Notes: generated from the letters alone by a model not told the origin. A stretch of DNA of 25,159 bases from Solirubrobacteraceae bacterium (GCA_016462625.1 JAEMSV010000056.1:1-25159), one strand, 5' to 3'; positions 1 through 9,281 are shown, counted from the first letter of the stretch. A program made the numbers and translations.

Positions 1-308
1 AGCTCGGCCTTCTCGTCGTCGGTGGCCACCCGTGCGGTCGCGTGGAACTTGTCGCCCTCGATCTGGACGTCGACCGTCGGGTCCTCCTCGATGTTCAGGA
101 ACCACGCCGGCGGGTCGCCGCCGCCGTTGCTCGCGACGATGACCGGGTCGTCGCCGTGCTCGCCGTAGATCAGCGGCGTGGTGCGGTCCTCGCCCGACTT
201 GCGCCCCGTGGTGGTCAGCAGCAGGGTCAGCACCCCGGGCTGCCACTCGTGGCCCTCGGCTCCATTTGTCGCCTGATAGCGCTCGACGTGCTTCTGCCCG
301 AACAGCAT
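1..308 (-). CDS. F420-dependent nitroreductase-family protein (DDN-like), 3' end outside window
   Basis: Reading frame of 102 codons from ATG at 308, still open at base 1, so the C-terminus is missing. The N-terminus reads MLFGQKHVERYQATNG. At residues 28-47 comes the core of the deazaflavin (F420)-dependent nitroreductase/DDN family, with TTTGRKSG and RTTPLIY, followed by VASNGGG and PAWFLNI near residues 58-72. In this family these elements form a split-barrel fold that binds F420, and the enzymes reduce nitro, quinone or enone substrates with F420H2; the substrate here is unknown. The start is fixed by an AGGAGGT Shine-Dalgarno sequence six bases upstream. The gene lies 43 bp downstream of the RHS gene on the same strand. 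It does not look like an immunity protein. Related FMN- or haem-binding split-barrel proteins are the main alternative. Family call is strong, F420 use is inferred. Confidence 0.85.
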   Translation of the reverse strand, partial: MLFGQKHVERYQATNGAEGHEWQPGVLTLLLTTTGRKSGEDRTTPLIYGEHGDDPVIVASNGGGDPPAWFLNIEEDPTVDVQIEGDKFHATARVATDDEKAE

Positions 309-314
309 TCGCGT

Positions 315-321
315 ACCTCCT
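315..321 (-). promoter_or_regulatory. Ribosome binding site of the nitroreductase-family gene
   Basis: AGGAGGT on the minus strand, six bases before the ATG at 308. It is the strongest Shine-Dalgarno match in the window and fixes the start of a gene that is truncated by the window edge. Confidence 0.75.
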
Positions 322-351
322 CGCGGGAACGAGACGGAATGTACGCCTCAG

Positions 352-3300
352 CTACCACTGCGCACATTGCTTCCATGCCACCTTCCCCTCGACCTTGCCG
401 CCGATCTCGGTGACGTTCTCCGCCGAGGCGCCGCCCCAGTCCGGCGTCCCCTCGGTGTCGATCTGCGCCTTGACCGGCCCGGCCTGGACCTTGGCCGACC
501 CCTTCACGTTGAAGCAGTCGAGGCTCATCTCGCCGCCGACGGTGCCCGCGATCCAGCCGGCCTTGCCGGTGATCTCCGCGACGATCGAACCGCCGGTGTC
601 CGCCGCGCCGGCGTGCACGTCGGCCTCCCAGCCACCGCCGACGCCGACCCCGATCTCCGAGCAGAAGGACCACTTCGCCTTGTCGATCGTGTTGTCCCGG
701 CAGACCTGGATGCCGCCGCCCGCGCCGCCGTAGGCACCGAAGCCGATGCACGCCAGGCCGCTGGGGTCGCGGTGCTGGACCGGGTTGTTGTGGACGTACG
801 CGAACAGGTTGTCGGGCGAGCCGCCGAAGAACGACGGGTCACGGAACGCGAACCGGCCGGAAGCGGGCTCGTAGTCGCGCTTGCCGAAGCGGACGAGCTT
901 CGTCAGCGGGTCGTCGATCCCCCCGGCGAAGCCGATCGGCAGGGAGAAGCCCGCCCCGGTCTCGACCGTCGCCTGACCCCACGCGTCGTACGAGATCCGC
1001 TTGACGACGGTCCCGTCCTCGTCGGTGATCACCCGCGGCGAGCCCACCTGATCGGCGGCCACGGAGTACGTCGTGTCGCCGCGACGCAGCGCGAACATCT
1101 GGTCGTTCTCGTCGTAGCTGACGCGGGTCAGGGTCCCGTCGGCATCCTTGTAGGCGGTGACGCGGAACGGCTGCGCCGGGTCGCCATAGAGGTACGTCTG
1201 GGTCTTTCCGTCGGCCGTCCGGGCCGTGCGCCGGCCGAAGGCGTCGTAGGCGTACGTCGCCTCGCTGCCGCCGACCGTCGCCTTCAGCAGCTGGCCGTCG
1301 CGGCTCCACGCGAACGTGTCCGTGCCGCGACCCGTCATGAAGCCGTCGGCGTCGAACGTGTACGCCACGCCGCCCCGGGTCTTCAGCTGACCACCCGCGT
1401 CGTACGTCGCGGCCTGTGCGGCGGCGGCGCCGACCCTCGCCGACACCCGGTTGCCGTCACGGTCGTAGGCGTACTCCTCGACGACCGCCCCGCCGACCTT
1501 GACGCGGCGCAGCTGGGCGCGACCGTCGTACTCGAAGGAGCGGGTCTTCGCCGCCCCGCCCTTCGGCGTCTCGGCGACCGTCGCGATGCGCGAGCCCTTG
1601 TCGTACGTGAGCGCCGACTCGAACGTCTTCTGCCCGTTCACCGTCGTGGTGCGCTTCTTTACCCGGGCGAGGGTGTCGTACTCGTTCGTGACGGACAGCG
1701 GACCGCCGGTGATGCTGCTCACCGCGCCGCCCGGACCGGAGCGCCCGAAGGTGAACGGGCCGCGCTTGGTCATGAGGCGGTCGGTGTCGAACGCAATCGC
1801 GTCGGTCAGCTCGGTGGCGCCGACCTTGAGCTTCTCGCTCGTCGGGAGCAGGGCGTTGCTCCACTCGTACGCGTACGAGCCATCGGCGGCGCCGGCGAAC
1901 GCCATGCTCGTCGGCAGGGCGCCGTCGTACCCGTGGTCGACCGACTGCGCGCCGCCGCCGGCCGCCAGCTGGCGGGTCAGGACGTCGAACCGGTCGGTCC
2001 CGTCCACGTACGAGTACCCGCGCTGGACCTGCGCGTTGTCCTCGCTCTTCAGGCGGCCGCCGTCGTCGTAGCCGAAGCCCTCCGCCGTCCCGCCGGGCAG
2101 CGCCTGGCTCTTCAGCTCGCGATTGGCGAAGTAGTCCTTCTCGTACTTCGCCGTCTGCCCCGCGGGGGTGAACGTCTTCTCGCGGCCCGCGGTGTCCCGG
2201 CCGATCGCGTGGACCCGGCCCTCCGGCGTGCGGACCGACACGACGTTCCCGTCGGCGTCGTAGGCGTAGCGGAAGACCGACTCGCCGCCCGCGACGTCGT
2301 CGGGGACCGTGACGCTCGTGACCCGATCCGCGTCGTCGTAGCCGTACTTCAGCGTGTTGCCCAGCGCGTCCTTGCGGGTGGAGAGACGCAGCTTCGCGTC
2401 GTACGTGAACTCCGTCGACGTGTCGCCCTGGGTGACCTTCGCCACCCCGCCGTTCGCGTCGTATGTGACCTTCACCGGGTCGGCGTCGCCCGCGTCCGTC
2501 GACTCGGTGACCCGGCCGCGCCGGTCGAGCGTCGCCTCGGTCCTCCGCGAGCGGTTGGAGACGAACTCCGTCGTCTGGTCGTCCGGATCGTCCTCGTCGC
2601 CGGCTTCGTACGTCCAGCGCCCGTCGGGCCCGTCGACCATGAGCGACAGGACGCTGAACGGATCCCGCTCGCTCTTCAGCGTGACCGTGCGCTGCCACTC
2701 GTCGGTGCGCTCCTTCCCGCCCGGCGTCCTGATCGTCCGGGACTGGGGCACGATCACCCGGGCGCCCCACCGCGGGTCCGCGGCGTTGATCTGGGTCGTC
2801 TTCGTGCCGTCGGGATCGGTGCGCTCGGTGCTGCCGTCGGACAGCTGCTTGGAGATCGTCACCTGGTTGCCCGGGCGCACGATCCGGCGCTGCTTCTCCG
2901 CGGAATCGAGGATCTCCATGTGGTACGTCGTCACGCGGTTGCCGGCCGTGACCTTGACGCGCGTGTCGCGGTCGGCCTCGGTCCGCTCGAGCGTGGTGAT
3001 CACGCCGTCGGGCGAGACGTCCTTCGTGAGGCGGCCCCGCGCGTCGTAGGTGAACTGGCCGGTGCCGCCCGCGGGCTTCTTGAACGTCGCCAGGAGGCCG
3101 CCCGCGTGGTAGGTCATCTTCGTGGTCTCGTTCGCCGGGTTCTTGACCTCCGCGAGCCAGCCCGCCCCGTCGAGCGACAGCGTCGTGCGCTGCCCGCCCG
3201 GCGCGACGATCGCCTCCGGCGTGCCGTCGCCGGCCCGCTCGATCCTCGTGACGTTCCCGTCGGCGTCGGTGACCTTCGCCAGGCCGCCCGTGCCGTAGGT

Positions 3301-6300
3301 GAACGTGCGCGTCCGCGTGCCGGTCATCCCGTCGCGGGTGGAGAGGTGGCGGCCGTCGCGGTCGAACTCCCAGACCTCGCCGCCGTCGGGCGACGGCACC
3401 GCGTAGCCGTCCTTGTCGAACGTCGGCAGCGGCGGGTCGATCCGGCGGATCTGGTGCCGGCCATCGGCGAAGACGACCTTCCCGTCGGGATCGACGTTCA
3501 GCCCGCCGTCGGACGAGTTGATGCACGAGCGCGTGGCCTGCTCGCCCTCGGGTGACTGCGAGTAGCCGCACGTGCCGCGCAGGTGGCCGGCGACGTGCTC
3601 GAGCCGTCCCTCCGTCGTCACCTTCGAGATCAGCGAGTCGCTCGGCGTGCCGTTCTGGTTGTGGCGGATGTAGATCCCGCCGTCCCGGCCCATCGCCACA
3701 TCGACCGGCGCGCCGATGTTCGCGTCGATCGCCTGGTTGCCGTACTGCGGCGGGGCGTACGGGTCGTCGTGGTTGCCCGCGACGCGTGTGAGCTGGCCCT
3801 GCGGCGAGACCTTCTCGACGATGTTCTCGTTCGGCAGCGTGAAGTACAGCGAGCCGTCGTCGCCGAGGGTCATGCCGTACGGCGTGGCGAACGACGCGTT
3901 GCGCGCGGGCTCGCCGGTGCCGAGGTCCTCGTTCTCGTTCGCGTCGGAGCCGCCGCCGGCGACCGTCTGGATCAGGCCCGCCGGGGTGATCTTGCGGACG
4001 CGGGCGTGGTAGCCGTTGAACGACGTCGCGCGCTCGGAGAAGTACACCGAGCCGTCGGGCGCCGGCAGGATCGCCTGGACGCCGCCGATGCGCGTGGTCG
4101 TCGCGGGTTTGTCATCGCCCCATGGGGCGTTCGGGCTGTCGTTGCCCGCCACCCGCTGCACCGCGCCGCCGGGCGTGATGCGCGCGATGAAGTAGTTGTT
4201 CGACGAGGCGTTGTACGCCGACCAGTAGACGCTCCCGTCCGGGCCTGCCGCGAGCGCCTTCGCCTCGTAGCCGAGCTTGGCCTGCAGGCGCGGCGTGCCG
4301 TCCGGCGGCAGCGGCGAGCGCAGCCCCTCGTACGGGCGATCCTCGTCCGTTCCGCGGACGCCCGCGTACCGGCTGACCTTGCCCTCGGGCGAGATCTTGA
4401 AGATGCCCTTCTCGTTGAAGTCGATCAGCACGTACAGCGAGCCGTCGGGCCCGCGGTCGTAGCCGGCGAGATAGTCGAGGCTGACGTCGTTGGCGTCCTT
4501 GCCCTCGCTGTCGGGACGGCCCAGCCGCGGCCCGCCGTTCGCGCCGGCGAGCGACGAGAGCGTCTTGGCCATCGCCTCGTTGTGCAGCGTCTCGCCGTCG
4601 CCCTTGTGCACGACGCCGTTGCCCGGGTCGTAGCTGTGGTGCTCGGACAGCGAGAAGCCGCCGAGGTTGTCGACCTCCCGGCTGTCCCACGAGCCGACGT
4701 ACCGCGTGATCGTCTGACCCACGGGAATGCCGCAGAAGAAGTGCGTCTCCATGTTTCCCGAGACGTTGCCGCAGGAGTAGCGGCCGTCGAAGATCTCGGT
4801 GTCGGTGGGGAACTGGCCGAAGCTCGCGGAGAAGTCCTCCGGGGCGTCGTAGTAGTTGAACTCGTAGACGTAGATCACGCGGATCGTGGCCTTCAGCCGG
4901 CCCTGCACCGCGCGGTCGTACGCGTCGTCGCCGTCCCAGCTCAGCGTGTGCGTGAGGTTCGGCGTGATGGTCGGCAGCGTGCCGCAGGTGGTCGTGCCGG
5001 TCGTCGGGTAGTTCGGGTCGCACCAGCGCTTCTCGAGCTTCTTGCCGCCGATGGTGACCTCGAGCTGCACGCCCTTCAGGCGGTCGGGGATGACCGACGG
5101 CGTGATCGGGATCTGGATGTTGTCGTCGACCTTCCAGCCGGGCGTGCGGTCGGACGTGTAGTGCAGGGTCTGGTCGGCGCCGGTGATCGGGATGGCCTCA
5201 CCGAGGGTCTGCGTCTCGCAGCCGATCTCCGAGCCCTTGGCCTTGCACGGATCGTTGGGGTCCTGCCACTCGAACTCCTTGAGCTTCGGCGGCTTGGCGC
5301 CGGGCGGCGGGCCGTAGGGCCAGTTGTGGTCCCACGGGGTGAAGTGGTCGAGCGGGACGCGCCAGAGCTCGGCGCCCGGGTTGTACTGCTGCGCGATCGC
5401 GCGGCGCTCGTCGTCGGTGATGTTCAGCTTGGTCAGCGGGGCGCCGGTGTCGACGGCGCCGTCGCCGGTGACGTCGAGGCCCGCGAGGCCGTTGACCTCG
5501 TTGATGACCTTCAGGACCTTGCCGTTGTTGCCGGCCTTCCACTCGCCGGTCTCGCGGTCGTAGTAGCCGGTCGGGACGACGCCGCCCACGGGCGCGCCGG
5601 TGAAGTTCTCGACGTAGTTGTTGACGGGCTTGTCGAAGTCGACGCGCGTGGCCTTGGCCTTCAGCGCCTCGTCGATCGAGTACTCCGCCGCGTACGTGTA
5701 GCCCGTGGTGTCCGGGAGCGTGCCCGGCATGGCCGAGTCGCCCTCGTTGCCCTGCGTGAACTCGGTGACGCGGACGTTCAGGTCTTCGATGGCCTTCTTC
5801 GTGCCGTCGGGCAGCGTCATCGTCGCCTTCGTGTCCTTCGTGAAGAACAGGAGGCTCCGGCGCTTGCCGTCGGCGTCCTGGCTCGGGCTACTCGCGGCGA
5901 CCTGGATCGGCGCGGCGGCGTCGGTGTCGATCTTCGTGACGGCGGGATCGACCGGGACCATCACGATGTCGCCGAGAACGTCGTAGTCCTGCCAGTTGGG
6001 ATCGAGCGCGCGCTGGACCGTCAGGAAGCCGGCGGCCTCGAAGACGAGCGTGAGGTTCGCGCCGTTGATCGCGAGGTCGTAGGCGCCGTCGGCGCGGGTC
6101 TTCGTGTAGCCGAACTCGGGGTGGTCGAGGACGGTGACCTGCACGTCCTTGACCGGCTTGCCGTCGCGGTCGGCGACCTTGCCGCGCAGGACGGAGACGC
6201 GCTCCTCGTCAATCGTGCCGGCGGCGACGCCGCGCTGGACGGGGTTGCTGCCGGAGTAGAGGAACTTCGTGGCGTCGTAGACGGAGGTGGCGGCGTCCTC

Positions 6301-6921
6301 GTTGAGCTGGGAGGCGACCTTGGTCGGGTCCGGAACGGGACCGGGGTCAGCCGGCGGGTCCTTCGGATCGTCGCCGGGCGGGGTCGGCGCGGGCGGCAGG
6401 TTCTCGGTGCCCGGCGTGGGCCGTGCGGGCGGATCGCCGGCCGGCGCCTGGGTGCCCGCACCCGACTGGGTCGCGGCGCTGCCGATGGTGACCTTTGCCT
6501 TCGCGGCCGCGCAGTTGTTCTTCTCGTTGCCCTCACGGACCTTGCGGCCGCTGTCGGCGCACGCGATCAGGAACCACGTGCCCGTCGCGCGCGGCGCCTT
6601 GGCCTTCAGCGTGCCCTTCGCGGTCTTCCCGCGGGCCAGGCGCGTGGCCTTGCCGGTGCCGAGCTTGAGGTCCTTCCGGTCGGCCTTGCGGTCCTTCGAC
6701 AGCGTGAAGGCGAGGCTCGACGCCCTGGCCCCGGCGCGTCCGCTGTTCTTCACCGCGAAGCGCACCGTGAACGCGCCGCCCGGGGCGACCCGCGCGGGAC
6801 TGGGACTCAACGTGCTCACCCGGAGATCGGGGGCTGGAGCAGCAGCGACGGCGACCGCGATCCACCCGAGAACGGCGGCGAGGACGGTGAAGAGCGCCAG
6901 CATCGGGCGGAGAAGTGACAT
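352..6921 (-). CDS. Giant secreted RHS/YD-repeat protein with CARDB-like, NHL and RHS-core domains
   Basis: About 2189 residues from ATG at 6921. I prefer this start over the ATG at 6996 because it begins a clean signal peptide (MSLLRPMLALFTVLAAVLG, cleavage near AVAAAPA, ~27). Domains in order: CARDB/adhesion-like Ig fold (~30-146); Pro-rich linker (~150-200); carboxypeptidase-regulatory-like fold (~241-310); a Cys-containing region with a calcium-loop-like DVTGDGAVDTG near 483; six NHL-type blades (~819-1166), most containing DGSxY and ending in VAG; YD repeats such as FTYDARGRL (~1175-2035); RHS core ending in RDPSGL (~2052-2056). The last 133 residues are Gly-rich with five Cys. In RHS, WapA and teneurin proteins the YD repeats build a shell that encloses or presents the C-terminal part. 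Role here could be surface adhesion or a contact-dependent toxin; toxin activity is not shown. The transcript ends just before the nitroreductase gene. Confidence 0.9.
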   Translation of the reverse strand: MSLLRPMLALFTVLAAVLGWIAVAVAAAPAPDLRVSTLSPSPARVAPGGAFTVRFAVKNSGRAGARASSLAFTLSKDRKADRKDLKLGTGKATRLARGKTAKGTLKAKAPRATGTWFLIACADSGRKVREGNEKNNCAAAKAKVTIGSAATQSGAGTQAPAGDPPARPTPGTENLPPAPTPPGDDPKDPPADPGPVPDPTKVASQLNEDAATSVYDATKFLYSGSNPVQRGVAAGTIDEERVSVLRGKVADRDGKPVKDVQVTVLDHPEFGYTKTRADGAYDLAINGANLTLVFEAAGFLTVQRALDPNWQDYDVLGDIVMVPVDPAVTKIDTDAAAPIQVAASSPSQDADGKRRSLLFFTKDTKATMTLPDGTKKAIEDLNVRVTEFTQGNEGDSAMPGTLPDTTGYTYAAEYSIDEALKAKATRVDFDKPVNNYVENFTGAPVGGVVPTGYYDRETGEWKAGNNGKVLKVINEVNGLAGLDVTGDGAVDTGAPLTKLNITDDERRAIAQQYNPGAELWRVPLDHFTPWDHNWPYGPPPGAKPPKLKEFEWQDPNDPCKAKGSEIGCETQTLGEAIPITGADQTLHYTSDRTPGWKVDDNIQIPITPSVIPDRLKGVQLEVTIGGKKLEKRWCDPNYPTTGTTTCGTLPTITPNLTHTLSWDGDDAYDRAVQGRLKATIRVIYVYEFNYYDAPEDFSASFGQFPTDTEIFDGRYSCGNVSGNMETHFFCGIPVGQTITRYVGSWDSREVDNLGGFSLSEHHSYDPGNGVVHKGDGETLHNEAMAKTLSSLAGANGGPRLGRPDSEGKDANDVSLDYLAGYDRGPDGSLYVLIDFNEKGIFKISPEGKVSRYAGVRGTDEDRPYEGLRSPLPPDGTPRLQAKLGYEAKALAAGPDGSVYWSAYNASSNNYFIARITPGGAVQRVAGNDSPNAPWGDDKPATTTRIGGVQAILPAPDGSVYFSERATSFNGYHARVRKITPAGLIQTVAGGGSDANENEDLGTGEPARNASFATPYGMTLGDDGSLYFTLPNENIVEKVSPQGQLTRVAGNHDDPYAPPQYGNQAIDANIGAPVDVAMGRDGGIYIRHNQNGTPSDSLISKVTTEGRLEHVAGHLRGTCGYSQSPEGEQATRSCINSSDGGLNVDPDGKVVFADGRHQIRRIDPPLPTFDKDGYAVPSPDGGEVWEFDRDGRHLSTRDGMTGTRTRTFTYGTGGLAKVTDADGNVTRIERAGDGTPEAIVAPGGQRTTLSLDGAGWLAEVKNPANETTKMTYHAGGLLATFKKPAGGTGQFTYDARGRLTKDVSPDGVITTLERTEADRDTRVKVTAGNRVTTYHMEILDSAEKQRRIVRPGNQVTISKQLSDGSTERTDPDGTKTTQINAADPRWGARVIVPQSRTIRTPGGKERTDEWQRTVTLKSERDPFSVLSLMVDGPDGRWTYEAGDEDDPDDQTTEFVSNRSRRTEATLDRRGRVTESTDAGDADPVKVTYDANGGVAKVTQGDTSTEFTYDAKLRLSTRKDALGNTLKYGYDDADRVTSVTVPDDVAGGESVFRYAYDADGNVVSVRTPEGRVHAIGRDTAGREKTFTPAGQTAKYEKDYFANRELKSQALPGGTAEGFGYDDGGRLKSEDNAQVQRGYSYVDGTDRFDVLTRQLAAGGGAQSVDHGYDGALPTSMAFAGAADGSYAYEWSNALLPTSEKLKVGATELTDAIAFDTDRLMTKRGPFTFGRSGPGGAVSSITGGPLSVTNEYDTLARVKKRTTTVNGQKTFESALTYDKGSRIATVAETPKGGAAKTRSFEYDGRAQLRRVKVGGAVVEEYAYDRDGNRVSARVGAAAAQAATYDAGGQLKTRGGVAYTFDADGFMTGRGTDTFAWSRDGQLLKATVGGSEATYAYDAFGRRTARTADGKTQTYLYGDPAQPFRVTAYKDADGTLTRVSYDENDQMFALRRGDTTYSVAADQVGSPRVITDEDGTVVKRISYDAWGQATVETGAGFSLPIGFAGGIDDPLTKLVRFGKRDYEPASGRFAFRDPSFFGGSPDNLFAYVHNNPVQHRDPSGLACIGFGAYGGAGGGIQVCRDNTIDKAKWSFCSEIGVGVGGGWEADVHAGAADTGGSIVAEITGKAGWIAGTVGGEMSLDCFNVKGSAKVQAGPVKAQIDTEGTPDWGGASAENVTEIGGKVEGKVAWKQCAQW

Positions 6922-6995
6922 GGGTGGGGAGAGCTCCGGATTCGGTCGGGACAGCGGGACGGACGGCATCCTCTGCGGTGGCACAGGTGCTGCCA

Positions 6996-7019
6996 TTGGG
7001 GGACACCCCCAAACTTTGG
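6996..7019. promoter_or_regulatory. Two overlapping palindromes in the RHS/helicase divergent promoter region
   Basis: TTGGGGGACACCCCCAA (6996-7012) is a perfect dyad with 7-bp arms and a 3-base centre. It overlaps CCAAACTTTGG (7009-7019), a perfect dyad with 5-bp arms around one base; the two share CCAA. They lie 75 bp upstream of the RHS start and about 100 bp upstream of the helicase start, so one bound protein could affect both genes. No regulator is assigned. The run of Gs and Cs could also form a transcript hairpin. Confidence 0.45.
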
Positions 7020-7115
7020 AGCAGCGTCTCGGGCACGAGGCATGGGCACATCGGCCAATCGCGGCACGGCGTCACACCAGATGGGGTGGATCTCCACTAC
7101 CGTGGACTGCTCTTA

Positions 7116-9281
7116 ATGGAGCTCGTTCCAGACACACCCAACGTCGAGCTGCGGTTGCGGCGCGACGGCCACCGGGTGATCGTGATGACGTTCCCGTATG
7201 ACGCCGCCCTGGTCGCTGCCGTGCGGGCGATTCCGGGCCGGAGTTTCGACTGGGACACCAAGGAGTGGTCGGCCCCGATCGACGACTGGGTCGGGCTGCA
7301 CGTCGCGGACATGCTCCAGCGCTTCCCGGACCTGCGCCCGGCGCCCGAGGTCGAGACCTGGCTGGAGCGGATCGCCGAGCGCTGGATCGCGACCGTGACG
7401 ACGACGAAGCACGACGGCCACGGTTGGTTCGTGCTGAAGACCCGCGCGGGCCCGATCCCCGAGGAGGTCGCCGACCGGACGATCACCACGCCCGACGGGC
7501 TGATGCTCGCGTCGATGACGCGCCAGGTCGCGATCGCGATCGAGGAGCAGCGCGCAGTGCGGATGGACCGCGCGGCGCAGCGCTGCGTCGAGACCCTCCT
7601 GAGCGACGCCGACCCGCCGCCCGCGCGGCTGGCGCTCTCCGAGAGCGTCGAGGGCGACCGTCTGAAGCTCGACGTCCTGTGGGACGCCTCGCTGGGGGAG
7701 AAGTTCTCCCAGCTCCCCGGCGCGCAGGACGGCCGCGGACTTCCGCTCGACCCGTGGAACGCCGACCACCTCGACGCGTTCCTGAAGGAGCACAACATCC
7801 CCGTCGTGGGGGCTGCGGTCACCGCGGTCCACGACCTGCGCGAGGAGCACCAGGCGGCGGCCGAGGCCGTGGCCCGCTCTCGCGCGACGGAGGCCGACCC
7901 GATCCCCGAGGTCGCCGCCAAGCTGGGCGGCGAGCTGCAGCCGTTCCAGTGGGCCGGTGTGCGCTACGCGCTCGACGCCCGGCGCTGCTTCGTCAGCGAC
8001 GAACAGGGTCTCGGCAAGACCGTGCAGGCGCTCGCGGCCCTGGAGGCCGCCGACGCGTACCCGGCCGTCGTCGTCTGCCCCGCGTCGCTGAAGCTGAACT
8101 GGGAGCGCGAGACGCGCAAGTGGCTACCGCATCGGAGCGTGGGCGTGCTCGAGGGCCGCGGCGCGTCCTCGCCGAAGGACGACATCACGATCCTGAACTA
8201 CGAGATCGTCGCCGCCCACCGCCGCACGCTGACGGCGATGGGCCCGAAGGCGCTCATCGTCGACGAGTCGCACTACTGCAAGAACCCGCAGGCCAAGCGC
8301 ACCCACGCGGTGCGGCGCCTCGCGGAGGGCGTGACCTCGGACGGCCTGCGCCTCGCGCTGTCGGGCACGCCGGTCCTCAACCACGCCGAGGAGCTCGTCT
8401 CCCAGCTGCGGGTTCTCGGCCGGATCGAGGAGTTCGGCTCCGGCGCGCGGTTCGCCCGGCAGTTCGGCGGCGAGCTCTCCGAAGAGCGGCTGCACTGGCA
8501 TCTGCGCCGGCGCTGCTTCGTGCGCCGCCTGAAGAGCGAGGTCCTCCCCCAGCTGCCGGCCAAGCGGCGCGTCGTGGTCTCCATGCCCCTGGACAACGAG
8601 CGCGAGTACCGGCTCGCCGAGCAGAGCGTCATCGAGTGGCTCCGCGAGCAGCCGCTGGACCTCGCCGAGCTCGACGCGAAGATCGCGCGCACGCTGCGCG
8701 CCGAGCGCCTCGCCCAGCTGGGCACGCTGCAGCGCCTGTCGGCCAAGGGCAAGCTCGAGGCCTCGATGGCGTGGATCCACGACTTCCTCGCGTCCGGCGA
8801 GCCGCTGGTCGTCTTCGCCCGGCACCGCGAGATCCAGGAGGCGCTCATCGAGCGCTTCCCCGAGGCCGCGCACCTGCTGGGGCGCGACAGCGTCGACGCA
8901 CGCGACAAGGCGGTCCGCGGCTTCCAGGAGCCCGACGGCCCGCAGCTCATCATCTGCGCCACCCGGGTCGCCGCCCAGGGCATCACGCTCACCCGCGCGT
9001 CGAACGTCGCGTTCCTCGAGCTTGAATGGACCCCGGCCCTGCACGACCAGGCCGAGGACCGCGTGCACCGCATCGGCCAGGAGGACTCCGTCACCGCCTG
9101 GTATCTGCTGGCCGCCCGCACCATCGACGAGACGATGAGCGAGCTGCTGGAGCGCAAGCGCGAGATCGTCGCGGCGGTCACGGACGGTCAGGTCGCCTCC
9201 GAGGAGCGAACGGTGCTCGGTGGCGTGCTGCGAGAGCTGCGCGACGGCGAGCCGTACCGGCACCTGCGACCTGTGGCGTAG
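7116..9281 (+). CDS. SNF2-family DEAD/H-box helicase with two N-terminal HARP-like segments
   Basis: 721 residues, an ATP-dependent DNA translocase. The first HARP-like segment (~20-60) contains FPYDAALVAAVRAIPGRSFD and then KEWSAP. A second (~182-225) contains LDVLWDASLGEKF, LPGA and LDPWNADHLDAFLKEH. HARP domains define SMARCAL1-type annealing helicases, which rewind RPA/SSB-coated DNA. The ATPase core follows: motif I DEQGLGKT (295-302), motif II DESH (383-386), motif III SGTP, and in the C-terminal lobe ATRVAAQGI and motif VI RVHRIGQ (649-655). The frame is open back to 6915, but ATG 7116 starts just before the first domain; no strong Shine-Dalgarno sequence is seen, and GTG 7086 is an alternative. 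It stands alone, divergent from the RHS gene. A role in fork or repair processing is inferred from the fold; SNF2 assignment is firm, HARP assignment is by eye. Confidence 0.9.
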   Translation: MELVPDTPNVELRLRRDGHRVIVMTFPYDAALVAAVRAIPGRSFDWDTKEWSAPIDDWVGLHVADMLQRFPDLRPAPEVETWLERIAERWIATVTTTKHDGHGWFVLKTRAGPIPEEVADRTITTPDGLMLASMTRQVAIAIEEQRAVRMDRAAQRCVETLLSDADPPPARLALSESVEGDRLKLDVLWDASLGEKFSQLPGAQDGRGLPLDPWNADHLDAFLKEHNIPVVGAAVTAVHDLREEHQAAAEAVARSRATEADPIPEVAAKLGGELQPFQWAGVRYALDARRCFVSDEQGLGKTVQALAALEAADAYPAVVVCPASLKLNWERETRKWLPHRSVGVLEGRGASSPKDDITILNYEIVAAHRRTLTAMGPKALIVDESHYCKNPQAKRTHAVRRLAEGVTSDGLRLALSGTPVLNHAEELVSQLRVLGRIEEFGSGARFARQFGGELSEERLHWHLRRRCFVRRLKSEVLPQLPAKRRVVVSMPLDNEREYRLAEQSVIEWLREQPLDLAELDAKIARTLRAERLAQLGTLQRLSAKGKLEASMAWIHDFLASGEPLVVFARHREIQEALIERFPEAAHLLGRDSVDARDKAVRGFQEPDGPQLIICATRVAAQGITLTRASNVAFLELEWTPALHDQAEDRVHRIGQEDSVTAWYLLAARTIDETMSELLERKREIVAAVTDGQVASEERTVLGGVLRELRDGEPYRHLRPVA

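Noticed and set aside
367..6918. Long plus-strand open frames (367-3555 and 3583-6918) opposite the RHS gene
   Set aside because: They are antisense shadows of GC-rich codons. The translations are Arg/Val/Ala/Asp-rich without domains, while the minus strand has clear YD and NHL repeats.
352..6921. RHS gene as a complete toxin-immunity locus
   Set aside because: No small immunity-like gene follows the toxin end; the next gene is an F420-type nitroreductase, and the C-terminal module has no toxin motif that I recognise.
7098..7103. TACCGT as a -10 box for the helicase gene
   Set aside because: It matches TANNNT but has no convincing -35, and spacing to ATG is not diagnostic.
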